DNA from: Betaproteobacteria bacterium TMED41
GTDB lineage: Bacteria; Pseudomonadota; Gammaproteobacteria; Burkholderiales; Burkholderiaceae_A
DNA length: 12,200 nucleotides
NCBI GenBank assembly: GCA_002167365.1
Contig: NHCU01000040.1
Coordinates: 7,125-19,324 of the forward strand
Reading direction: 5' to 3'
The position numbers and the translations under genes were made by a program. Positions within the stretch are counted from its first letter, which is position 1, and each line of letters begins with the position of its first letter. The notes beneath the pieces are model-generated. The model did no database searches, was not told the DNA's origin, and saw only the letters and a program-made list of their open reading frames with translations. Positions 6,354-12,200 of the stretch are shown one piece after another.

Positions 6354-6869
6354 ATGAAATTAACTAAGCCCCGAATTTTATTCAAATCCGTTGATTACGA
6401 AAATATGATAAAGTTAGGTGGAATTTTCTCAAAATCAATTGTTAATAATAGATTACATTTGATTTACTTGAAAGGAGATCTCGGCTCTGGAAAAACCAGT
6501 TTCGTTAGAGCTATGATGCGAGGTCTTGGGGTCAAGGAAAATATTCCAAGCCCGAGTTTTTCAATTGCCGAAATATACCAGACACCCCAAGTAGAAATAA
6601 TTCATATTGACTTGTTCAGAATTTCTTCTCCCGAAGCATGGAGGTCAGAGGAAATAAGATCTTACGTTGAAGATGATAAAAATTTAGTCTTTCTTGAATG
6701 GCCTGATAAAGCTTCTCTTTTACCTAAACCAAATTTATTTATTGAGTTATTTTGGTCAAATAAAAATAATGCCTCAGGACCACGGAATATCAAAATTTCT
6801 GGTTCACGATTGTATGAATTCTTCACCTCAGTGAATTGTATTGATTTAAAAAAAGTAAATTATGAATAA
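6354..6869 (+). CDS. tsaE: tRNA t6A37 biosynthesis ATPase TsaE
   Basis: TsaE is the small ATPase of the TsaB-TsaD-TsaE complex. ATP hydrolysis resets the complex between rounds of t6A formation on tRNA. The 171-residue sequence has a P-loop GDLGSGKTS (41-49, K47), the SPSFSIAEIY segment (66-75; the family usually reads SPT here), HIDLFRI at 84-90 with a conserved Asp, and FLEWPDKASLLP at 113-124. The C-terminal ~25 residues extend a little beyond the usual ~155-residue protein. The ATG has no Shine-Dalgarno sequence and is the first codon of a plus-strand run, tsaE-amiC-mutL-miaA. Its last codons overlap the amiC start by 8 bases (6862-6869), which favours co-translation. The order tsaE-amiC-mutL-miaA is conserved across many Proteobacteria. 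Confidence 0.96.
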   Translation: MKLTKPRILFKSVDYENMIKLGGIFSKSIVNNRLHLIYLKGDLGSGKTSFVRAMMRGLGVKENIPSPSFSIAEIYQTPQVEIIHIDLFRISSPEAWRSEEIRSYVEDDKNLVFLEWPDKASLLPKPNLFIELFWSNKNNASGPRNIKISGSRLYEFFTSVNCIDLKKVNYE

Positions 6870-8085
6870 TCGAAGAAAATTGATTTTTAGTAGTAGTGGT
6901 TTTTTTCTTTTAGGCTTTGCGCAAAGCTCATATTCATCATTTGAAGTATTAGCGGTGAGGATATGGCCCGCCAAGGACCATACTAGAATTGCAATTGAAC
7001 ATAAACAAAAGAATTTGAAAATTCAAACATTTATTTTAAAAAATCCTGAAAGACTTGTTGTAGATCTAAAGGAAAGCAATTTAATAAGCTCTTTCAAAAA
7101 TATTATTTCTAGTCTTAATTACAAAGACAGTTATCTTGGGAATATAAGGGTTGGCCAATTTAACAAAAATACTCTCAGAGTGGTATTTGAATTAAAACAG
7201 TCAATTAAAGCTAAAGTTTTTTCACTTAAACCAATTGCTCACTACCAAAACAGGCTTGTTATTGATCTTCACCCCACTGAACCTATTGATCCGCTGTTAG
7301 CTTTACTAAAGGAGTACGGCGAACCCAAAGGGAGTTCCAGCCAAAACCTTACAAATGAATCCAAAGCAGACTTTTATGTTAAAAAACATAATAAATTTAC
7401 AATAGCTCTTGACCCCGGTCATGGTGGCGAGGATCCAGGGGCTGTTGGTATAAGAGGGACGTTAGAAAAAGATGTTGTTCTTGAAATTTCTAAGCGGTTG
7501 AAAGTTGAATTAGAAAAACACAATGCCAAAGTGTATTTGACTCGGGACGCCGACTACTTCATTCCACTTGGTGTGAGAGTTAAAAGAGCTAGGAGAGTAA
7601 AAGCCGATCTGTTTGTATCCATTCACGCCGATGCCTGGATTGAGCCAGATGCAAAAGGCTCATCTGTCTATGTCTTGTCAGATGGGGGTGCCTCAAGTAC
7701 TTCAGCAAAATGGCTTGCAAAAAAAGAAAACTTGTCCGATTTAGTCGGAGGCGTTCAGTTATCCAACCAAGAATATAGTCTTGCTAAGACTCTCTTGGAC
7801 ATGTCCACAACAGCACAAATTAAAGATTCATCGATTCTCGGTCGGTCGGTGCTATCAAATTTGTCCAATGTAAATGTTCTTCACAAAAAAGATGTTGAAC
7901 GTGCTGGATTTGCAGTGCTAAAAGCTCCTGATATACCTTCAATTTTAATAGAAACAGCTTTTATTAGTAATCCAACCGAAGAAAAGAGGCTTAGAAACTA
8001 CATCTACCAAACAAAATTAGCTTCTGCAATTTCAGATGGGATTTTTAACTATCTCAACCCCAAAACAAAAAAATTCACAGGATAG
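6862..8085 (+). CDS. amiC: N-acetylmuramoyl-L-alanine amidase AmiC (AMIN + Amidase_3)
   Basis: This periplasmic zinc amidase removes stem peptides from septal peptidoglycan so daughter cells can separate. The N terminus (NRRKLIF, then a hydrophobic stretch to about residue 25) looks like a short twin-arginine (Tat) signal, as in E. coli AmiC. An AMIN domain for septal targeting covers about 27-137, and a linker runs to ~178. The Amidase_3 domain starts at TIALDPGHGGEDPGA (180-194). The zinc and catalytic residues read as H187, E202, H255 (SIHADA) and E364 (LIETAFISNP). Residues ~290-335 (SDLVGG, YSLAKTLLDMSTTAQIKDS) correspond to the helix that blocks the active site in AmiC until an EnvC/NlpD-type LytM partner acts. 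At 407 residues, length is normal. Its start overlaps the tsaE end by 8 bases; mutL follows after 13 bases. Confidence 0.95.
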   Translation: MNNRRKLIFSSSGFFLLGFAQSSYSSFEVLAVRIWPAKDHTRIAIEHKQKNLKIQTFILKNPERLVVDLKESNLISSFKNIISSLNYKDSYLGNIRVGQFNKNTLRVVFELKQSIKAKVFSLKPIAHYQNRLVIDLHPTEPIDPLLALLKEYGEPKGSSSQNLTNESKADFYVKKHNKFTIALDPGHGGEDPGAVGIRGTLEKDVVLEISKRLKVELEKHNAKVYLTRDADYFIPLGVRVKRARRVKADLFVSIHADAWIEPDAKGSSVYVLSDGGASSTSAKWLAKKENLSDLVGGVQLSNQEYSLAKTLLDMSTTAQIKDSSILGRSVLSNLSNVNVLHKKDVERAGFAVLKAPDIPSILIETAFISNPTEEKRLRNYIYQTKLASAISDGIFNYLNPKTKKFTG

Positions 8086-8098
8086 GATTTAAAATTTT

Positions 8099-9859
8099 AT
8101 GGCTAATATTACTCATCTTTCAGATTTAGTGATAGACCAAATAGCTGCTGGAGAAATAATTGACAGACCAAGCTCGGTTGTAAAAGAGCTGTTGGAAAAC
8201 TCAATAGACTCAGGAGCAAATATGATAAGCCTTAATATAAATGAAGGAGGTATTGCCAGGATAGAAGTTTGCGATAATGGCCGAGGTATCGACCATAAGG
8301 ACTTACCATTATCCGTAGCCAGACATGCAACTAGTAAAATTAAGGACATTGCTGATTTAAATCATTGCAAAACTCACGGGTTTAGAGGTGAGGCACTATC
8401 TTCGATTTCTTCTGTTAGTGAATTAAAAGTTATAAGCAAGAATGGCGACAACTCGGGAGGCTATAAGCTTGAAAAAATTGATAGCAAATGGACTTGCTCC
8501 CCTTCTGCAGCAAAAAAAGGAACTACGGTGATTGTTGAGGACCTTTTTTTTAAATTTCCTGCTCGTAGAAAATTTTTAAAAACTAAAGCTACTGAGCATG
8601 CTCATTGCAGAAATTCCTTTATCAAAACATCTTTAGTGCATAACAATATCAATTGGTATTTTTATAGCAACGGAAAAGAGTTAATTAAAATGCCCGAACA
8701 ACTTATTCATGAAAGGTTTGCAAACTTGTGCGGAATGGAAGCAAATAGGATCAATCACATCAAAAAAACAATTGGGCCTGTCACTTTTGAAGCCTGTTTT
8801 CCTTTTTCGGAAAACGAAAGAAAAATTAAAAATAATCAATTTATTTATGTTAATAACAGAGCTATAAACAACAAAACATTAATGCATGCAGTCAACTCAG
8901 CTTTTGATGCAATAACACATGGGAAAAATGATTTTAATATCTTTTTATCATTAAAGATGCCAAATCAATTGGTTGATTTTAATGTGCACCCCAGCAAAAC
9001 TGAAGTTAGATTCAAAGACAACTCTGCAATATACGAAATTGTTACGAATAGCTTAAGGGAAAGTTTTAAAAAATGTGCTGGTGAAATGTACACAAATGAA
9101 ATTTTTGATATAAATGCACCAAAAAAAAATCCAACCGATAATCATCTCATTAATGAAGTCAATCTACCAAAAGATAAAACTTCAAAACAGAAAAAATTCA
9201 ACTTACAATCTTTAAAAAATTTAACCAACGAAAGTTTTTCTGAACAGAGTGCAAGTATTAGCCCAATCAATAAAATTCCTCCTCTCGGTTATGCCTTAGC
9301 TCAACTTCATGGCATTTATATTTTGGCTGAAAATTCTACTGGACTAATAATTGTCGATACTCATGCAGCACATGAAAGAATATTATTTGAAAACTATAAG
9401 AAAAATATTGGACGTGGAAATCTGGAAATACAAAAATTGATATCCCCAGTTCTAATTCAACTGAGTGAAGACAAAATAGAAGTATTCATAAAAAATTCAA
9501 GTTTAATTCTAAAAATGGGATTTGACGTTATTAAGATTGGCTCCGATGTATTATCTCTAAGGGGTGTGCCAGATCTAACAAAAAACCTTGACGGTGAAAA
9601 ACTCTTTTTAGAAATAATTGAAGACTTATCTGCATATGGTCATGCTCAAGGATTTGATTCGAGACTAATGGAACTTTTAGGAAATCTTGCTTGTAGAAGT
9701 GCCATTAAAGCAAACAGAAAAATGACAATTCCAGAGATGAATAGCTTGCTAAGAGCAATGGAGAAAACTGATTACGGTGGAAAATGCAATCATGGCCGCC
9801 CAAGCTGGGCTGAACTTAACTTGGAAAACATCGATAAAATATTTCTTAGAGGCCGTTAA
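8099..9859 (+). CDS. mutL: DNA mismatch repair protein MutL (endonuclease type)
   Basis: MutL couples MutS mismatch recognition to strand removal. The N-terminal GHKL ATPase is complete: KELLENSIDSGA at 29-40 (general base E30, Mg-ligand N34), DNGRGI at 59-64, RHATSK at 75-80, HGFRGEALSSI at 93-103, GTTVIVEDLFFKFPARRKFL at 141-160 and FNVHPSKTEVRF at 294-305. After a lysine-rich linker (~320-392) comes the dimerisation domain with nuclease metal-site motifs: DTHAAHERILFE at 420-431 (form DxHA(X)2E(X)4E, with T where Q is common), ACRSAIKANR at 531-540 and CNHGRP at 563-568. Nicking activity is therefore likely, consistent with a MutH-less lineage. The 586-residue length is typical. AGGA lies about 12 bases before the ATG. 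Homopolymer runs occur in frame: T8 at 8544-8551 and A9 at 9121-9129 in the linker. Confidence 0.97.
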   Translation: MANITHLSDLVIDQIAAGEIIDRPSSVVKELLENSIDSGANMISLNINEGGIARIEVCDNGRGIDHKDLPLSVARHATSKIKDIADLNHCKTHGFRGEALSSISSVSELKVISKNGDNSGGYKLEKIDSKWTCSPSAAKKGTTVIVEDLFFKFPARRKFLKTKATEHAHCRNSFIKTSLVHNNINWYFYSNGKELIKMPEQLIHERFANLCGMEANRINHIKKTIGPVTFEACFPFSENERKIKNNQFIYVNNRAINNKTLMHAVNSAFDAITHGKNDFNIFLSLKMPNQLVDFNVHPSKTEVRFKDNSAIYEIVTNSLRESFKKCAGEMYTNEIFDINAPKKNPTDNHLINEVNLPKDKTSKQKKFNLQSLKNLTNESFSEQSASISPINKIPPLGYALAQLHGIYILAENSTGLIIVDTHAAHERILFENYKKNIGRGNLEIQKLISPVLIQLSEDKIEVFIKNSSLILKMGFDVIKIGSDVLSLRGVPDLTKNLDGEKLFLEIIEDLSAYGHAQGFDSRLMELLGNLACRSAIKANRKMTIPEMNSLLRAMEKTDYGGKCNHGRPSWAELNLENIDKIFLRGR

Positions 9860-9865
9860 ATTTTA

Positions 9866-10822
9866 ATGGGTCAACGTCTACCAAAACCTATCATTTGTAT
9901 CATAGGCCCCACTGCCAGTGGCAAATCGCGACTTGTTCTTGAACTATGCAGAAAGGGGGTTTTTTACCGACCTGAAATCATCAGTATGGACTCAGCTCAG
10001 ATATATAAAAATATTGACATTGCAACGGCGAAACCAAATAAACTAGAGCAAAAAGAATTTAAACATCATCTAATTGATATATGTGACCCCAGCGAGTCGT
10101 ATTCAGTAAACAAATTTATTGAGGACACAGTAAAAATAATTACAAACATTAAAAAAAGAAAAGGCACACCAATTATTGTTGGAGGTGCGATGATGTATTT
10201 TAATCGTTTTATCAACGGTATTCATTCAGTTCCATCAATCCCAAACCAAATTAGATGTGAAATTTTAAAAGAGGGAAAAGAAAAAGGTTGGCCTTTTTTA
10301 CACAATAAATTAAAAAAAGTTGACTGTGATCTTGCGGCAAAAATTTCTCCCTATGATGCTCAAAGGGTTCAAAGAGGTCTTGAAGTGTGGGCTCATACAG
10401 GGAAACCTCTGACACATTGGATAAATCTAGGTAAATCAACAAAAGAAAATAGCAAACCGAGTTTTCTCCTCAAAACAATAGCACTAACTCCAAAAGATAA
10501 AAATATTCTCCATAAAGACATTAGTATCAGATTTAACATCATGATCAAAGAGGGACTGATTGGTGAGGTTTTAAAGCTAAAAGAAAGAGGAGATCTATCT
10601 CCTCAATTTCCGTCGATAAGGATTGTAGGTGTTAAACAAACATGGGAGTATCTTGAGAGTAAAAGCAACAAGGAGGATCTTTTGTTTAAAGGTATAGTAG
10701 CAACCAGGCAATTGGCAAAAAGACAATTAACCTGGATAAGAACCTTCAAAAATGTAAAACGAGTTGACAGTAGTGAGATTGACTTGAATCAGATAATTTC
10801 TATTTGCAAATCGTCAGTGTGA
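9866..10822 (+). CDS. miaA: tRNA dimethylallyltransferase MiaA
   Basis: MiaA transfers the dimethylallyl group of DMAPP to N6 of A37 in tRNAs reading UNN codons, giving i6A. Evidence is the P-loop GPTASGKS (14-21), SMDSAQIYKNIDIATAKP at 40-57 (D42 the likely base, then the ATAKP segment), HHLIDICDP at 67-75, VGGAMMYF at 105-112 (usually VGGTMLY), QRVQRGLEVW in the middle, and the C-terminal TRQLAKRQLTWIR (280-292). The 318-residue length is normal. The ATG lies 6 bases after the mutL stop, with AGAGG about 13 bases upstream inside mutL, so it closes the tsaE-amiC-mutL-miaA unit. No hfq follows, unlike in enterobacteria; that is usual for Betaproteobacteria. Its last 34 bases (10789-10822) also encode the end of purM on the other strand, and no terminator was found. 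Confidence 0.97.
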   Translation: MGQRLPKPIICIIGPTASGKSRLVLELCRKGVFYRPEIISMDSAQIYKNIDIATAKPNKLEQKEFKHHLIDICDPSESYSVNKFIEDTVKIITNIKKRKGTPIIVGGAMMYFNRFINGIHSVPSIPNQIRCEILKEGKEKGWPFLHNKLKKVDCDLAAKISPYDAQRVQRGLEVWAHTGKPLTHWINLGKSTKENSKPSFLLKTIALTPKDKNILHKDISIRFNIMIKEGLIGEVLKLKERGDLSPQFPSIRIVGVKQTWEYLESKSNKEDLLFKGIVATRQLAKRQLTWIRTFKNVKRVDSSEIDLNQIISICKSSV

Positions 10823-11838
10823 TTTTGGACAACCTCACCTATTTCGTACACGCATTCGCCAGCTTCAGTCAAGATCCCTCTGATAACATCAGATGTTTGA
10901 CTATTAACAATTAGTACCATTCCAATTCCAGCATTGAAAACCCTAAAAAATTCACGTTGACTAATCTTTCCTTCTTTTTGTAACCAAGTCATAACATTAG
11001 GTATTATCCAATTCGATGAGTCCAAAACTACTTTTAAATCCGAAGATAAAACCCTTGGGATATTTTCTATCAAGCCTCCTCCAGTAATGTGCACAATTCC
11101 ATGAATTTCACTATGCATTGTTTGTAAAACTTTTTGAACTGAATTGACATAAATTTTTGTAGGCTTCATCAAAATATCAAATAAAGTAGAGTCATCAAAT
11201 AATCTTAAGTTTTGAGTCTTTTTAACATAATCATCACCAAGGATCTTCTTAAGAATATGCCTAACCAAAGAGTATCCATTACTATGTAAGCCACTAGAAG
11301 CGAGGCCCAACAAAAGATCTCCTTTGACAATTGTATTTCCATTTAATATTTTACTTTTTTCCACTATTCCAACTGCAAAGCCCGCCAAATCATATTTACC
11401 TTCGCCATACATTCCTGGCATTTCAGCAGTTTCACCCCCTATTAGTGAGCATCCTGAATATTTACAGCCATCTGATATTCCTTGAATAACACTCTCTGCT
11501 ATATCGACTGACAATTTCCCACAAGAAAAATAATCCAAAAAAAACAGTGGTTCAGCTCCTTGAACTAAAATATCATTAACACTCATTGCAACCAGATCAA
11601 CACCAATGCTATTGTGAATATTTGACATGAATGCTAATTGTAATTTCGTCCCAACACCATCAGAGCCAGCAACTAAGACTGGCTCACTATACCCAGCAGG
11701 TAATTCAAATAAAGCTCCAAAACCTCCAAGGCCTCCAAGAACCTCTCTCCTATCAGTTCTTTTTACAATAGATTTGATTTTTTTTACAAGCAGGTTACCT
11801 GCATCTATATTTACTCCCGAATCTTCGTAAGTTGCCAT
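10789..11838 (-). CDS. purM: Phosphoribosylformylglycinamidine cyclo-ligase (AIR synthetase) PurM
   Basis: PurM closes FGAM to aminoimidazole ribonucleotide with ATP, the fifth step of de novo purine synthesis, as a cytosolic homodimer. Family marks in order: YEDSGVNIDAGN (4-15), the Gly-rich GGLGGFGALFELP (35-47), GSDGVGTKL (58-66), HNSIGVDLVAMSVNDILVQGA (75-95), GGETAEMPGMY (134-144), SSGLHSNGYSLVR (181-193) and HITGGGLIENIPR (250-262). The 349-residue length matches the typical ~345-350. The ATG at 11836-11838 has AGGA about 11 bases upstream; that sequence lies opposite the bases just before the hda start. It is alone on the minus strand between miaA, which it overlaps by 34 bases at the 3' end, and divergent hda 19 bases away. 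I see no purine riboswitch or PurR-type operator in the gap. Confidence 0.97.
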   Translation of the reverse strand: MATYEDSGVNIDAGNLLVKKIKSIVKRTDRREVLGGLGGFGALFELPAGYSEPVLVAGSDGVGTKLQLAFMSNIHNSIGVDLVAMSVNDILVQGAEPLFFLDYFSCGKLSVDIAESVIQGISDGCKYSGCSLIGGETAEMPGMYGEGKYDLAGFAVGIVEKSKILNGNTIVKGDLLLGLASSGLHSNGYSLVRHILKKILGDDYVKKTQNLRLFDDSTLFDILMKPTKIYVNSVQKVLQTMHSEIHGIVHITGGGLIENIPRVLSSDLKVVLDSSNWIIPNVMTWLQKEGKISQREFFRVFNAGIGMVLIVNSQTSDVIRGILTEAGECVYEIGEVVQNHTDDLQIEII

Positions 11839-11857
11839 TATTTTAAATATTATCCTA
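11839..11857. promoter_or_regulatory. 19-bp divergent junction of purM and hda
   Basis: Only 19 bases separate the two ATGs, all A/T except the CC near the hda side. On the plus strand TAAATA and TATTAT (11844-11853) resemble -10 boxes, and initiation from them would fall at or next to the hda ATG. On the minus strand AGGA, the purM ribosome site, occupies the hda-proximal end. No room exists here for two ordinary promoters, so -35 elements or whole promoters must lie inside the opposing coding regions. No operator was recognised. This describes what the gap holds; function is inferred. Confidence 0.25.
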
Positions 11858-12200
11858 ATGAAAAATTTGAATCATCACAAAAGCCAACATCAAATTCTTT
11901 TAGAGTTAAACAGGCCACCAGAAGCAAGACTAGAAAATGGAATTATCGGATCTAACCATGAGACCCTAGCAGCCTTAAGAAATTTTATACTTTCTAAATA
12001 CACACAAAGCAAAAGTTTTATCATTTGGGGTAATCAAGGAAGCGGTAAAAGTTTTTGGCTCCAAGCCTGGACTAATGAAATATCTAACTCCAAATATTTT
12101 GACCTTAAGCATGACATTTTAACTGAGTATACAAAAAAAAATATTTTAATTCTTGATAATCTGGAATTTGCTTCTGATCAAAATCAGTCTTTTGTATTTA
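11858..12200 (+). CDS. hda: DnaA regulatory inactivator Hda, N-terminal part
   Basis: Hda is a DnaA-like AAA+ protein that, bound to the DNA-loaded beta clamp, stimulates ATP hydrolysis by DnaA and so prevents re-initiation. The visible 114 codons show QILLEL (12-17), the N-terminal clamp-binding motif; the PPEARLENGIIGSN segment (20-33) equivalent to the DnaA-family lead-in; Walker A GNQGSGKS at 58-65 (K64); and a Walker B-like ILILDNLE at 96-103 (D100). The frame continues past the right edge, so sensor motifs cannot be seen. The ATG is the only standard start before an in-frame upstream stop, and no Shine-Dalgarno sequence precedes it. The clamp motif and lack of a DNA-binding start favour Hda over DnaA. 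A 9-A run at 12133-12141 encodes Lys-Lys-Asn. Confidence 0.92.
   Translation, partial: MKNLNHHKSQHQILLELNRPPEARLENGIIGSNHETLAALRNFILSKYTQSKSFIIWGNQGSGKSFWLQAWTNEISNSKYFDLKHDILTEYTKKNILILDNLEFASDQNQSFVF

Noticed and set aside
8113..8349. Minus-strand open frame inside mutL
   Set aside because: It is antisense to the conserved MutL ATPase motifs.
11706..11750. Repeated CCTCCAAG-like units
   Set aside because: They encode the Gly-rich LGGLGGFG loop conserved in PurM, so the repetition is explained by the protein.
1..12200. Search for CRISPR arrays, tRNA or rRNA genes, riboswitches and insertion sequences
   Set aside because: No spaced repeats, cloverleaf-like GC-rich segments, transposase motifs or terminal inverted repeats were seen, and coding density leaves no room for them. 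This was read by eye and not run through a covariance-model search.

Overview
This window is a dense run of housekeeping genes from an AT-rich bacterium (judged by eye; no base count was run). The proteins point to Betaproteobacteria: the 70-residue S21 is nearly the betaproteobacterial consensus, XerD ends in the HHPRA tail, and the blocks tsaE-amiC-mutL-miaA, purM facing hda, and rpsU-dnaG-rpoD resemble Burkholderiales-type neighbourhoods. The low GC, very short gaps and apparent lack of a gatB/yqeY gene between rpsU and dnaG suggest a streamlined aquatic or host-associated lineage. That placement is inference from protein motifs and gene order. No rRNA, tRNA, mobile element, CRISPR array or phage gene was seen, and no gene-free stretch exceeds 80 bases.

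Layout. (1) Positions 1-2399, minus strand: rpsU -> dnaG -> rpoD (5' part only), the macromolecular-synthesis operon linking translation, replication priming and transcription initiation. (2) A 74-bp divergent control region at 2400-2473, with a good promoter toward rpsU and a weaker one toward tsaD whose -10 boxes overlap on opposite strands. (3) tsaD alone on the plus strand. (4) queG -> xerD -> plsY on the minus strand, with 0 and 1 base between genes, converging on tsaD. (5) tsaE -> amiC -> mutL -> miaA on the plus strand, divergent from queG across 23 bp. (6) purM on the minus strand, overlapping the 3' end of miaA tail to tail by 34 bp. (7) hda on the plus strand, 19 bp from purM and cut off by the window edge.

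Functionally, four genes act on the tRNA anticodon loop: tsaD and tsaE (t6A37), miaA (i6A37) and queG (queuosine at position 34). Others cover replication and chromosome maintenance (dnaG, hda, xerD, mutL), envelope work (plsY for phospholipid, amiC for septal peptidoglycan splitting), purine synthesis (purM), and ribosome and sigma factor (rpsU, rpoD). All are core functions, and I do not see a novel system here. The points worth a second look are regulatory or architectural: the overlapping divergent promoter, the lack of Shine-Dalgarno sequences at most transcription-unit heads, a 9-A tract in mutL, and the antisense 3' overlap of miaA and purM.
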